A DNA stretch of 64,000 nucleotides from Branchipolynoe longqiensis. Taxonomy: Eukaryota; Annelida; Polychaeta; Phyllodocida; Polynoidae. A program made the translations under genes and the position numbers. The notes under the pieces were generated by a model. It saw nothing but the letters and a program-made list of their open reading frames with translations. It searched no databases and was not told the origin of the DNA. This document shows, piece by piece, positions 19,280-31,414 of this stretch (position 1 is the first letter of the stretch; each line of letters begins with the position of its first letter). The stretch is from NCBI GenBank assembly GCA_030323885.1, contig JASIRB010000025.1:62001-126000 (forward strand), in the 5' to 3' direction.

Positions 19280-20060
19280 AGCTGACCCAATATAGCTCAG
19301 ATAAGAGCTGACCCAACGTAGCTTGGATTCGAACCACCACTCAGCATGCACCTAACTGGGCAGGCCCTCTACCATCAGACCTCATCAAATATCTCCTCAC
19401 CCTGCTCGAAGCTTCACTGCTCTCTCCCCCTCCACCCCCCCCCCCCCCCCCCCCCCCGACACCGATCACTCAACTTATATCGAGAGTCTTGCCACCATCC
19501 ACCCAACAGGCATACACCTCCCTGACCATTAACAATGATTTCTCTAAACCACCACGAAGCTTTCGACCAGAAAATAATTTGAGGGTACCCATAATGGGGG
19601 GGTTTGGGTTTGGAGGGCGGTCTGAGGGTCTGAGGGTCTGGAGACTTTGTTGTCTCTGGCTCCTTGAAGAACCTTTGAAAAAAGATTATTCCAACAATTT
19701 GAGGGTACAGGGTCGTACCCTGAGGACATTTGAGGATACAGAATCTACCCTTTTTACCCTCTGGCAAAAACCTTGCCCACCAGAATACCCACACTGTTCC
19801 TGTATCACAAACAAACCACTTCATCTACATTAACTCCACAATCATTTGCCAATTAGAAGATTGCCTGTAATCGATAAACAGTGCTCAAAACATTGATTAA
19901 TTGATTTACTGTATCAGACCCATGCTGCCATAAATGAATCCTTGCTACCTCAAGTAGGAACTTGTTTACTGTTATATTTGTATTGTTGTAATTGCTATGT
20001 TGTGTTAGAACCTGCAACTATTTATACAGGAATATTATTCTATCATGTTATGTAACCTAT
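19280..20060. other. Non-coding stretch with C25 tract
   Basis: A C-rich run covers about 19433-19457. Bases 19590-19640 hold short GGGTTTGGGTTTGGAGGG and GAGGGTCTGAGGGTCTG repeats. No gene is recognised; open frames here are short and lack motifs. Confidence 0.35.
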
Positions 20061-20061
20061 G

Positions 20062-20066
<5 letters not shown>

Positions 20067-20092
<26 letters not shown>
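20067..20092. repeat. (TA)n microsatellite
   Basis: About 13 TA units. Confidence 0.9.
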
Positions 20093-20098
<6 letters not shown>

Positions 20099-20165
20099 TT
20101 GGTCTGGTTAAGCACTGAACAAATATTTATTCAGCTAAACAAAATAGGCACCAGAACAACAAAAA

Positions 20166-20225
20166 TGTAGATGAGCGTTTTGGTTTTGAAAGTTTGATGC
20201 TTACATCGGACTATGCGGCTTTAAC
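20166..20225. mobile_element. MITE-P right-end fragment
   Basis: GTTTTGGTTTTGAAAGTTTG followed by CATCGGACTATGCGGCTTTAA, the family's right end. Confidence 0.6.
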
Positions 20226-20616
20226 ATAGCTTCACCTGAGCTGCCTGCAGCATCTGCCACCACCCACCCAGTGCACTGTATCACCTTCCACCTCTCACCC
20301 CCACACCTGCCACCCACATCTACCCACCCACCTACCCACCTCATCATGCACAAGACTCCGTCTGGAAATCCCTCTCATATTGCAGCACCAAGCACAGTCC
20401 CTGCTATGCAGCCTAGTGCTAGCTTCCTCCACACGTGTGCTTGGAGCGTGGAAATGCTGGGATAATCGATTGAAGGCTCTTGTCTGCTCTATGCGGGTGA
20501 CTTTGGATGTTGTGCCATTAGATAGTCTACGCTGACCATAACTGCGGTGTGGGCCATTTGCCTATATACACGTTTACACTTTATGGGCATTCCTCAGACT
20601 CACTGCTTCCCCCTCA

Positions 20617-20637
20617 CCCCCCCCCCCCCCCCCACCC

Positions 20638-20676
<39 letters not shown>
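20617..20676. repeat. Poly-C followed by (CA)n microsatellite
   Basis: A C-rich run (20617-20640) leads into about 16 CA units (20640-20675). Confidence 0.9.
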
Positions 20677-20679
<3 letters not shown>

Positions 20680-20898
20680 AAACAATCCAAATATCGCCAA
20701 ACATGGATTATGTTGTCCAATTCATTCAGCTGCCGTCCCATATCCTAACGCTACAACTCGAATTTACCCATTACCCTTACTCATAATGCCAGCTGTACAG
20801 CCTGATACTGACAGGTCTCTAAGAACCCCCCAACCAACCCTAATCTTCCCACCAATCCTAACAGTCCATCCAACCCTAGCCTCCCACCAACCCTAACC

Positions 20899-21612
20899 CA
20901 GCGAATCCTATCCCACGCAGAGGTAACAAGGTCCTAAGTAATCCTGTCCCTCACTCTCCAACACCCCCAGCAAGTAGCGAATCCTACCCCATGCAGAGGT
21001 AACAACCCTCTAAGTAATCCTGTGACTGACCCTCACCCTGCAACACTCTCAGAAACCAGCGAATCCTACCACAGAGGTAACAAGCCTCTAAGTAATCATG
21101 TGACTGACCCTCACCCTGCAACACTCCCAGCAACCAGCGAATCTTACCCCACGCAGAGGTAACAACCCTCTAAGTAATCATGTGACTGACCATCACCCTC
21201 CAACACTCCCAGCAACCAGCGAATCCTACCCCACACAGAGGTAACAAGCCTCTAAGTAATCTTGTGACTGACCATCACCCTGCAACACTCCCAGCAACCA
21301 GCGAATCCTACCCAACGCAGAGGTAACAACCCTCTAAGTAATCATGTGACTGACCATCACCCTCCAACACTCCCAGCAACCAGCGAATCCTACCCCACAC
21401 AGAGGTAACAAGCCTCTAAGTAATCTTGTGACTGACCATCACCCTGCAACACTCCCAGCAACCAGCGAATCCTACCCAACGCAGAGGTAACAACCCTCTA
21501 AGTAATCTTGTGACTGACCATCACCCTGCAACACTCCCAGCAACCAGCGAATCCTACCCCAGAGGTAACAAGCCTATAAGTAATCATGTGACTGATCCTC
21601 ACCCTCCACCAA
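20899..21612. repeat. 82-bp minisatellite, about nine copies
   Basis: The unit begins CAGCGAATCCTACCCCACGC and includes AGAGGTAACAACCCTCTAAG, TAATCATGTGACTGACC and CAACACTCCCAGCAAC. Units starting near 21217 and 21382 are nearly identical, as are 21299 and 21463, giving a two-unit higher-order pattern. Confidence 0.9.
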
Positions 21613-22319
21613 TCAATAGCCCTGCAGCATTCCATTACCGGCCACTATCTTACAACCATCTATCTGACAATCGATAACATCCTCACAGTTTATAGTCTTC
21701 TATTAACCCTCTCGACAATTTATGAAGGTCCAACAAACCGGAAAACATCTAAGAATCCAAAACCCTCTGGAACCAATAACTCTGATAATTCATGACACTC
21801 CAATAACCTATAGCTATTCACCAATGCACAACCCACTACTGTCAAACCATATATCCCACTGAAAATCCATAACCATCCAACAATTGGCAATATCTGACAA
21901 TGCGTAACCCTCTAACATTCCATAACAGTCTGAAAGTACATAATGCTCCAACAATAACTAACCTTCTAACAGTCCCTAGTCCTCTGGTATTCCATGGCCA
22001 GCCCATGGGCATTCAATAACCTCCAACAATCCATTATCCTTCAAGACAATCCAGAACCCTGTGACAATCCACTACCAGCAACAATCCCTGACTCTCTAAC
22101 CATCCGTAATCGTTGCACTGACGTTAATCCTGCCCACAAAGCTGATCCTGCCGTGAACCATAACTCTAAGCTTCCATGGGGGACATTAATGGAATTATCT
22201 CGACCCGACTGCCTTTTCCTATCTAGCACTCCGAGTCTGACTTTGGGGTCCCCTGTCACCAGTTGTGAGAACTGTGGTGGAGTAGATGATTCAACATGCT
22301 AATTACATTCATTTTAATA
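21613..22319. repeat. Degenerate short-motif tract (CCAACAATCC / TAACCCTCT)
   Basis: Many imperfect repeats of CAACAATCCATAACCCT-like strings, 15-25 bases apart, up to about 22150; probably an old minisatellite. The 102-codon open frame at 21994 has no recognisable motif. Confidence 0.5.
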
Positions 22320-22768
22320 CAGTGAAACCTCAGTTTTTTAACATAATTTGTCCCGAAATGTTGTTCGTAAACCGATGTGTTCATAAATTGAAGCCGATTT
22401 TGACATAAACAATGGAAAATAGATAAATCTGTTCCTGACTTCCAAATGAAAGCTTTTTAAAACATTGAATATGCATAAAATCAAGACAAAATCAATACAC
22501 AGTTATTATAAATACTATAAAACTTAAGCTGCCATATTTCTAGATTAATCAGATCTCTTCTTTATTTGATGGAATGGTCTTCTTTATTTGATGAACAAAA
22601 TGCCACCAAAACCTCATTTGACGCAATTTCGTGAAGAGTGACAACACGGCCATGTATATATAAGTTTTTAAACTAAGAATGGGTTCGGAAACCGATGTAC
22701 TTTCTATTAGAAAAATATGTTCATGATTTGTTCGAAAAGCGAACAGTTTGAAAACCGAGGTTTCACCA
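22320..22768. mobile_element. pogo/Tigger-like MITE (449 bp)
   Basis: Left end CAGTGAAACCTCAGTTTTTT and right end AACCGAGGTTTCACCA are inverted, with TA on each side (22318-22319, 22769-22770). This terminus is characteristic of the pogo/Tigger branch of Tc1/mariner. It has no transposase coding. A second left end is at 48765. Confidence 0.8.
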
Positions 22769-23902
22769 TATAATAATAATATCACACGCAATTCTGCCTT
22801 GAAAACACATCCGGAGTGTAATATTCATATAGTCAAAACAAAGGGTGTGTCTTAGCTGTGCTTTCAATGTAAACCTGATAGATGCTGGGAGTCAGACTGA
22901 GGCAGGTCTGCGGGGACCCCTCCCCCCACACACACGCACACGCACACACACGCTATAAAGTTCTCCGATTAAGTATGTAGTGGGTATCGACATAGCTGGA
23001 TGAGAAACAGTACTCCCTTTAAAGTGTTTCTCACTGGGGGAGGGGAGAGGTGCACCTTTAATCATGATTCCCCTCTTATCTCGCCCAGCCACACATCACA
23101 GCGGTCCGTGGTAATCCCACGATAGCTGGGCAGTGGCCAGGTCTGGGTGGGAGGGTGGTGGGTCATGAAGGCAACCAATGAGGAGGTATGTCAGGAAAGG
23201 AAGGATCATGCAGCCTAGGAATGACTGGTGTGCATGGGTGTAATAGCCAATCAGAATGTCGGTACCATCTACCATTGTATGTGTCTAGTAAACATTATAG
23301 ATGTGAATAAAACCAGGTATTCAGTTCTTCTGGCTGGTGCTGACCTCGGATCGTGTGTTTTGTCTGTTGGGAGGCAAGCTCCTAATTTAGGCTCTATATA
23401 GGGCAGGGGGAAGTGAGGGGGATGTATGCACATTAGGCCCTGAGTGGATCTTGGGCCAGTATACCCCTTTTGGCAGTACAGCCGACAAATGGTTGACGAG
23501 TGGGGAAGAGTCATAACTTCGGGTGCCACCTAGTGGGAACGGCCACTCCTACCTTCTGGACCAAGCATTGTTAGCGTTATCCTGGAAATCACGTGACGCC
23601 TGAGGTGGGACTGTAAGCATAGTGGGTGCAGCATCATGCAGCTGTCACGTGACCACGCTGAGCTAATGGCACGACCCACCCCCTCTTCATGCTGTGTGTA
23701 GTAAACCTGCGCTGCTTGCAAAGGACTTCGCGTTTATTGTAAATAGTCGCACTAGGTGCATTAGTGCTGTCATCAAAGGCAAACCTTGATAAAAGATTCA
23801 CCCCGGTCTGGTGTAGGCGGGAATGACAACGCTGCTTAAATCCACCGAATAGAACTAACTGCCTTTGGTAAGAATCAACTGTGAAGGTCATGGTTCCAGT
23901 GT
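22769..23902. other. Unassigned region
   Basis: Small CA repeat near 22930. AATAAA-like GTGAATAAAACC (about 23303) and GTAGTAAACC (about 23700) recall LTR or transcript ends, but no paired repeat or target duplication was found. Open frames up to 86 codons lack motifs. Confidence 0.3.
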
Positions 23903-24184
23903 GCAGTGTTGAGGTTCGAATCCTGGTCGAGTCAAACCAATGACTTAAAAATTTATACTTGTCACTTCCTAGCCTGGCGCTTCACATTATTAGGATAGAG
24001 CAAGGACTGGTTGGCTCAGTGTCAGGATAATGTGACTGAGTGGGATATTAGGTCATGGTGCTGGTGGCCTGGTTTCCAAGTGTGGCAGCACTATAAACTC
24101 GCCATGAGTGCGCACTGTTACAAGTCGGTACCCATCCTGATATGACCATATATGTTGCTAGGACGTAAAACAGCAAACAAACAA
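23903..24184 (+). mobile_element. SINE-A copy, head partly missing
   Basis: Starts in the B-box region (GAGGTTCGAATCCTGGTCGA), then full body and GGACGTAAAACAGCAAACAA tail. Confidence 0.8.
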
Positions 24185-24905
24185 GCTTATAGTTGAGAAA
24201 TTAAGGCAGAATGAAAAAAAACCACCAAGATGGCAGCCGTCGATTAGACTTTTTAAAGTCTAGTAATATACATCATTTAATAAAATATTGACCCCAAAAG
24301 CAGCGATCTATGATAGCGAATATTACATTTGATTGTGAGCTTTTTCATTTTCCATAACTAACTGTTGACACAAATGTTACAACTGATTGTGACCTTTAAC
24401 CTTATATATAAAAGCAATGGTTAAAAGAACAATATCACTGAATACAATTTAGACTCTTCTCACAATGAATATCGCCTTTTGTTTCCGACATGGTGTAAAG
24501 TCACAGTCACTCAATCACCACAAACCCTGGGTAGAAGCCATTATTCTGGACTATAGGAAAACATGTCATGTCGTGAGTAGACATGCTAGGTACGCGGGTG
24601 AGTAAGTGGTTGAGGTTGTATATCCTAGTAGCATCTGCGGTCATATCAGCACGGATTCAGACTTCCAGGAACATACGTAAGCTAATCTCTCTACTTGCCA
24701 TGACTGATCATGCATAATGAAAGAATAAATCAAATCAGGAAAAAAATACCATCAAAATAACTCTTCTTCTAGATATCGCCGTGAAATTGGCTTTTGCTGA
24801 CGATACAACATAAAACAACCCTCAATCAATCAATTACGTCTAAACCTAGGCTTGTCTAGATGTAAGTGTACATGTTAAGTGTGTTTTGAGGACCTTGCTT
24901 AGTAT
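24185..24905. other. Non-coding; contains dispersed repeat shared with 7.3 kb
   Basis: About 24440-24520 carries CGACATGGTGTAAAGTCACA and CACTCAATCA, matching 7360-7400. No coding signal. Confidence 0.4.
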
Positions 24906-25216
24906 TGTAGTAGTCTGAACATGAGCTCTACTATCACGCGGTAGCAGCGGAGACTATGCCGTACACCAGCGCAGTACCACTACACTGCGCTAGGTGGCGG
25001 CACGGGTAGCCACCGGTCAGACCCCAACTGGGCTGACCTCTACTGCGTGTGGTTGATGTGGGATCTGGCGAGTCAGGGGGCGGGTCAGACAACTACTGAT
25101 GCCGTTGAGAGCAGATGGTTCAATAAACCAAGGGTGAAGCGTACACTGAATTGAATCTTGGTGTTCTTCCGTGTGTGACTGCGAGAGTGTGAGTCGGAGG
25201 GCCGTGGGCCATTACA
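24906..25216 (+). mobile_element. Solo LTR (311 bp)
   Basis: Begins TGTAGTAGTCTG and ends GCCATTACA, giving TG...CA termini, with a 4-bp GTAT duplication at 24902-24905 and 25217-25220. A poly(A)-signal-like TTCAATAAACC is about 100 bases before the end, as in Gypsy-type LTRs. No internal retrotransposon sequence adjoins it, so it is probably left by recombination between two LTRs. The strand is set by the poly(A)-like signal. The first bases also resemble the start of SINE-C, which slightly weakens the call. Confidence 0.65.
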
Positions 25217-25309
25217 GTATGTATTAGCTGATACTGAATATAAAACCCCGCCTCTCTAAAATGTGATATTCTGTTTTGTATTTCCATTCTATATTCTTGT
25301 TATGCTGCG

Positions 25310-28300
25310 GGGTCGTTAAACAAACAAACAAATAAACCAAACATCTATGTTCTTGTAGTTTTGTGCTGGGAGGTCGTTAAACAAACAAATAAACAAAACA
25401 TCTATCTTCTTGTAGTTTTGTGCTGGGAGGTCGTTAAACAAACAAACAAACAAACCAAACATCTATGTTCTTGTAGTTTTGTGCTGGGAGGACGTTAAAC
25501 AAACAAACAAACCAAACATCTATGTTCTTGTAGTTTTGTGCTGGGAGGTCGTTAAACAAACAAATAAACAAAACATATATCTTGTAGTTTTGTGCTGGGA
25601 GGTCGTTAAACAAACAAACAAACAAACCAAACATCTATGTTCTTGTAGTTTTATGCTGGGAGGTCGTTAAACAAACAAACAAACCAAACATCTATGTTCT
25701 TGTAGTTTTGTGCTGGGAGGTCGTTAAACAAACAAACAAACCAAACATCTATGTTTTTGTAGTTTTGTGCTGGGAGGTCGTTAAACAAACAAACAAACCA
25801 AACATCTATGTTCTTGTAGTTTTATGCTGGGAGGACGTTAAACAAACAAACAAACCAAACATCTATGTTCTTGTAGTTTTGTGCTGGGAGGTCGTTAAAC
25901 AAACAAACAAACACACCAAACATCTATGTTCTTGTAGTTTTGTGCTGGGAGGTCGTTAAACAAACAAACAAACCAAACATCTATGTTCTTGTAGTTTTGT
26001 GCTGGGAGGTCGTTAAACAAACAAACAAACCAAACATCTATTTTCTTGTAGTGTTGTGCTGGGAGGTCATTAATCAAACAAACAAACCAAACATCTATGT
26101 TCTTGTAGTTTTGTGCTGGGAGCTCGTTAAACAAACAAACACACCAAACATCTATGTTCTTGTAGTTTTGTGCTGGGAGGTCGTTAAACAAACAAACAAA
26201 CCAAACATCTATGTTTTTGTAGTTTTGTGCTGGGAGGTCGTTAAACAAACAAACAAACCAAACATCTATGTTCTTGTAGTTTTATGCTGGGAGGTCGTTA
26301 AACAAACAAACAAACCAAACATCTATGTTCTTGTAGTTTTGTGCTGGGAGGTCGTTAAACAAACAAACAAACCAAACATCTATGTTTTTGTAGTTTTGTG
26401 CTGGGAGGTCGTTAAACAAACAAACAAACCAAACATCTATGTTCTTGTAGTTTTGTGCTGGGAGGTCGTTAAACAAATAAACAAACCAAACATCTATGTT
26501 TTTGTAGTTTTGTGCTGGGAGGTCGTTAAACAAACAAACAAACCAAACATCTATGTTTTTGTAGTTTTGTGCTGGGAGGTCGTTAAACAAACAAACAAAC
26601 CAAACATCTATGTTTTTGTAGTTTTGTGCTGGGAGGTCGTTAAACAAACAAACAAACCAAACATCTATGTTCCTGTAGTTTTGTGCTGGGAGGTCGTTAA
26701 ACAAACAAACAAACCAAACATCTATGTTCCTGTAGTTGTGTGCTGGGAGGACGTTAAACAAACAAACAAACCAAACATCTATGTTTTTGTAGTTTTATGC
26801 TGGGGTGTCATTAAAGAAACAAACAAACAAACAAACCAAACATCTATCTTCTTGTAGTTTTGTGCTGGGAGGTCGTTAAACAAACAAACAAACCAAACAT
26901 ATATGTTCCTGTAGTGTTGTGCTGGGAGGTCGTTAAACAAACAAACAAACCAAACATCTATGTTCTTGTAGTTTTGTGCTGGGAGCTCGTTAAACAAACA
27001 AACACACCAAACATCTATGTTCTTGTAGTTTTGTGCTGGGAGGTCGTTAAACAAACAAACAAACCAAACATCTATGTTCTTGTAGTTTTGTGCTGGGAGG
27101 TCGTTAAACAAACAAACAAACCAAACATCTATGTTCCTGTAGTTTTGTGCTGGGAGGTCGTTAAACAAACAAACAAACCAAACATCTATGTTCTTGTAGT
27201 TTTGTGCTGGTAGGACGTTAAACAAACAAACAAACCAAACATCTATGTTCTTGTAGTTTTGTGCTGGGAGGTCATTAAACAAACAAACAAACCAAACATC
27301 TATGTTCTTGTAGTTTTGTGCTGGGAGGTCATTAAACAAACAAACAAACCAAACATCTATGTTCTTGTAGTTTTGTGCTGGGAGCTCGTTAAACAAACCA
27401 ACACACCAAACATCTATGTTCTTGTAGTTTTGTGCTGGGAGGTCGTTAAACAAACCAACAAACCAAACATCTATGTTCTTGTAGTTTCGTGCTGGGAGGT
27501 CGTGAAACAAACAAACAAACCAAACATCTATGTTCTTGTAGTTTTGTGCTGGGAGGTCATTAAACAAACAAACACACCAAACATCTATGTTCCTGTAGTT
27601 TTGTGCTGGGAGGTCATTAAGCAAACAAACAAACCAAACATCTATGTTCTTGTAGTTTTGTGCTGGGAGGTCATTACACAAACAAACAAACCAAACATCT
27701 ATGTTCTTGTAGTTTTGTGCTGGGAGGTCGTTAAACAAACAAACAAACCAAACATCTATGTTCTTGTAGTTTTGTGCTGGGAGGTCGTTAAACAAACAAA
27801 CAAACCAAGCATCTATGTTCCTGTAGGTTTGTGCTGGGAGCTCGTTAAACAAACAAACAAACAAACCAAACATCTATGTTCTTGTAGTTTTGTGCTGGGA
27901 GGTCGTCAAACAAACCAACAAACCAAACATCTATGTTCTTGTAGTTTTGTGCTGGGAGGTCGTTAAACAAACCAACAAACCAAACATCTATGTTCTTGTA
28001 GTTTTGTGCTGGGAGGTCGTTAAACAAACAAACACACCAAACATCTATGTTCTTGTAGTTTTGTGCTGGGAGCTCGTTAAACAAACAAACAAACCAAACA
28101 TCTATGTTCTTGTAGTTTTGTGCTGGGAGGTCATTAAACAAACAAACACACCAAACATCTATGTTCTTGTAGTTTTGTGCTGGGAGCTCGTTAAACAAAC
28201 AAACAAACCAAACATCTATGTTCTTGTAGTTTTGTGCTGGAAGGTCATTAAGCAAACAAACAAACACACCAAACATCTATGTTCTTGTAGTGTTGTGCTG
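25310..28300. repeat. 57-bp satellite array, about 52 units
   Basis: The unit reads TGCTGGGAGGTCGTTAAACA, then AACAAACAAACCAAACATCT and ATGTTCTTGTAGTTTTG. Because 57 is a multiple of three and the unit has no stop in some frames, long open frames arise on both strands (up to 305 and 364 codons); these are not proteins. Frequent variants are GGACGTT, AGCTCGTT, GTCATT, TTCCTG or TTTTTG for TTCTTG, and ACACACC for AACAAACC. Some units carry an extra or missing CAAA. The left edge is preceded by TTATGCTGCGGGGTCGTTAA. Confidence 0.97.
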
Positions 28301-28464
28301 GCTTCCGCGGCTTTGGATACTATCGCATGCATCCGTTCTGAATTCTGAGTGAGGATACGAGTTCATGCCACTGCCATCAGACTCAGAGGGTGGTTCATGG
28401 AGGCAACCATGTATAGAATAGCGGCAAGCAGGTCCACATCCACGACGATAAGTAAGCTATTTAT

Positions 28465-28819
28465 TTAAAGCTGCATAGTCCGATGAAGTATCAAATTGTC
28501 TGCATCAAAACAATTATCTAGATTGATTCTACATATCTAACTTAGATACTGATGCACTTATTAAACATTTGTTTCCGCATAGAGGGGAATGCTGAGTCAA
28601 TTTAATAGAACCTGTTACTGCAGAGAAGCCTATCATGTGAGAGTTTTGGCATGCATGCCAAAACTAATTTGACATGTTCATACTTCAAATATCTCAAAAC
28701 TTAGCAATTTAAAATAAAAGTGACTTAAAACTAAAGTAAAGTAGATATTGGTCGATTCGATTTATCTATATATCAGAAAAATGACAGAAACTGAAAAGCG
28801 TCGAACTATGCAACTTTAA
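28465..28819. mobile_element. Palindromic MITE-P, full length (355 bp)
   Basis: Left end TTAAAGCTGCATAGTCCGAT and right end TCGAACTATGCAACTTTAA are inverted. It is nearly colinear with 30768-31122 and opposite in internal orientation to 5727-6075. Confidence 0.85.
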
Positions 28820-29195
28820 TCAGTGCCCAGATTTGGTTATTTAGATGAATATCCGACCGCTTTGGGTGGACGTGGTTGTACAGTGTAGCAAACAGTTGAA
28901 TCCAGTTACCAGTAACGTTATTACCGGTAAGGCCCTTAGTCTGTGACACACCCTGTCTGCCATGATCCAGATCTCCCAAAAGCTCTGTGAACTGACACTC
29001 CTCCCCAGAGACCCGGCCTCCCACTCACACTAACACTCTGTCCCACCAATGACTAACCCCAGGTCTGACCCATATCCATGTTACTTAAACTCTACCGCCT
29101 CTCCTATCGATATACGCACAGATTAGGTCACATGATTTTACCACGTATTCCTTGCATGTATCCACGTATTCCTTACATGGTCTACGATGTAGCTT
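28820..29195. other. Unassigned spacer
   Basis: Contains GTTACCAGTAACGTTATTACCGGTAA, a small imperfect palindrome near 28905-28932. No gene is recognised. Confidence 0.3.
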
Positions 29196-29458
29196 GTACC
29201 AGACGCGGTGGCCGAATCGGTAGAGCGCAGGCCTCCCGTGCGGAAGGTCAGGAGTTCTATTCCCGGTCGAGTCAAACCAATGACTTATAAAATTGATGAT
29301 TATCGCTTCCTAGCCAGACACTCGGCATTATTAGGATAGGACAAGGGTTGGTTGGCTCAGTGGCAGGATAATGTGACTGAGGGGATATTGGGTCATGATT
29401 CCGACGGCCTAGTCTCCCAGTGCAGCAGCATTATAAAGTCACTATGAGTGCGCACTGT
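29196..29458 (+). mobile_element. SINE-A copy, 3' end replaced
   Basis: Head GCGGTGGCCGAATCGGTAG, body to GAGTGCGCACTGT, then an abrupt change to ATATATATCTAGCCCGCAAG. Confidence 0.8.
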
Positions 29459-29489
29459 ATATATATCTAGCCCGCAAGACCAGTGCAGT

Positions 29490-29789
29490 GAAAAAATTGG
29501 ATGCGGGAGATGGGCAGTTCGGTTCCCGGTCGAGTCAAACCAATGACTTATAAAATTGATACGTGTCGCTTCCTAGCCTGGGATTAACAGGATAGGTTAA
29601 GGACTGGGTAGCTCAGTGTCAATATAATGTGACTGAATGGGATATCGGGTCATGGTGCCAGCAGCCTGATTTCCCAATGGGGCAACAGTATATAAAGTCG
29701 CCATGAGTGCATACTGTCAGAAGTCAGTACCAGTCTTGATATGACCTTAGATGTGGCCAGAACACAAAACTCCAAGAACCACCCAACCT
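29490..29789 (+). mobile_element. SINE-A copy, head truncated
   Basis: Starts ATTGGATGCGGGAGATGGGC, B-box-like GTTCGGTTCCC, body, and tail ACACAAAACTCCAAGAACC. Confidence 0.75.
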
Positions 29790-30767
29790 ACCTATTACTA
29801 TTCTGATATCTACTCTAATTGCTCTTGTGACAATAGAACCTGTAACTATTGATGCAAGATCATGTTATCTAAATTATGTGTGTATATATAACTATCCCGG
29901 AAGACCAGTGCAGTGGCGCTGACAAAAACAAATTCACCTGAATAAAACATCTACCCCCACCAAAAAAAAGAGAACAAATTAAAGAAAAATCACAGGGAAT
30001 GTGTGCTGAGAATGATGTCGGCTTAAGACTGCATCCAGATGTCGCTGTTTAATCTCTCGAGCTGTGGCTATATTGCCGCGCTGATTAGATTTGTGTAGTC
30101 ACCGCCAGGGGCCAGTGCCACACCGTGGTACAATACTGCATATATACACCTCCTCGCCTCCCTGGGCTCTTTCAGCAATGCCCATTGAACTGTAAAATAT
30201 TCCGATAATGATGCATTGGTGAGGGAATGCAAATGTTCTATTTGTGAAAAAGGTATATAGGGCCAGGTGCATAGATGTTTATGTAGTTGCTGGTGGTGCT
30301 TGATTCATTGGTAAATAGACATTGTGGTGCTAGTAAGATAGTGTGTAAGGGGCGCTTAGAGCTCTACCCACTACCCCCTCCCATCTCTGCTAGTCATGGA
30401 TCACCACACACTCAGCTCAGGGCAGGTGGTGGCCAAGGGAGCCACACTGCGTGGTGGTGGTGGGCAGATCACTGTAACCATGGGGACCGGAAATGCTTGA
30501 TTCTCATTGGGAGAATGTGGTCAGGTGATATACTATACTGGATCCATATACCATATAGATAATAAACCCGAGCGCTTGGCTCTCTCTCTTCTTTCACTCT
30601 TTATACTCTTCCTTTCTATTTTTGGCTGTATTGATTTCACTATAGCCTGCCTACACAACCATAGATTCCAGCCGTGGACTTTACAGAACGTTAACGTCTG
30701 CACTAGTAATTACTGCATGATATAACCAGCATCTTTGCAGTCGCCATTGAGTTGTGTTGAATTTTAT
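29790..30767. other. Non-coding; GAAGACCAGTGC repeat and possible LTR-like sequence
   Basis: TATCCCGGAAGACCAGTGCA (about 29893-29912) recurs at 29465-29485, 37528-37545 and, reversed, 46755-46770, each near a CAGGTGAATAAAAC or AATGAATAAA-like string. It may be the 3' end of an unidentified retroelement. At 30270-30600 AATAAACCCGAGCGCTTGG resembles an LTR poly(A) region, but no boundaries were found. Confidence 0.35.
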
Positions 30768-31122
30768 TTAAAGCTGCATAGTCCGATATAAAAATAACTT
30801 TTTCAAAGCCAAAGCAATTATGTATAATTGATTGTATGTATCTAACTTAGATACTGGCACAGATATTAAACATTTGTCATCACATAGAAGGGAATACTGA
30901 GGCAATTTAATAGAACATGTTACTGCAGAAGCCTATCGTGTCAGAGTTTTGATGGGCTTGCCAACATTAATTTTGCATGGTTGCACTTCAAATATCTCAA
31001 AGGTGAGCCACTTAAAGTAAAAGTTACTTCAAGCTAAACTAAGGTAGCTTATAATGATCAACCTAATATATTTATCTCAGTAAATGACAGAAACTCAAAA
31101 CCATCAGACAATGGAACTTTAA
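30768..31122. mobile_element. Palindromic MITE-P, full length (355 bp)
   Basis: TTAAAGCTGCATAGTCCGAT at the left and CATCAGACAATGGAACTTTAA at the right. The same length as the copy at 28465 suggests a discrete mobile unit. Confidence 0.85.
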
Positions 31123-31414
31123 CGACAAACATGTATATTACGGTCACTGTATGGCTTCCTCAAAGAGTGATCTTCCAATTAAATTTAAGTTTATGCTGAC
31201 GCACTATTGATACATTGTTGCAATAAATCTGCAATTGGAATTTTTACCTATATGTCCCTGTATGTATATATGCATTTGTGAGCATTTCACATGCCTATAT
31301 ACATGTGACCACAGGAGAAGTGATGTCAAAGTTATATAATAATAACTCCATTAATAGCATTTGCCCACTTTGTTCCTATTTTAAGAGACATTGTACTTGC
31401 TGTCATGAATTCTT
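31123..31414. other. Unassigned spacer before the Ngaro-like element
   Basis: No feature recognised. Bases 31405-31414 form one side of the inferred empty target site. Confidence 0.4.

Noticed and set aside
20820..20898. Interstitial telomere (CCAACCCTAACCC strings)
   Set aside because: Only isolated imperfect matches, without tandem CCCTAA units.
25310..28300. Possible CRISPR array (regular repeats)
   Set aside because: The whole 57-bp unit repeats without unique spacers, and the DNA is clearly eukaryotic.
25434..28348. Long frames with repeating 19-residue units on both strands
   Set aside because: Direct consequence of a 57-bp tandem repeat; the same array is open both ways, so coding is not needed to explain it.
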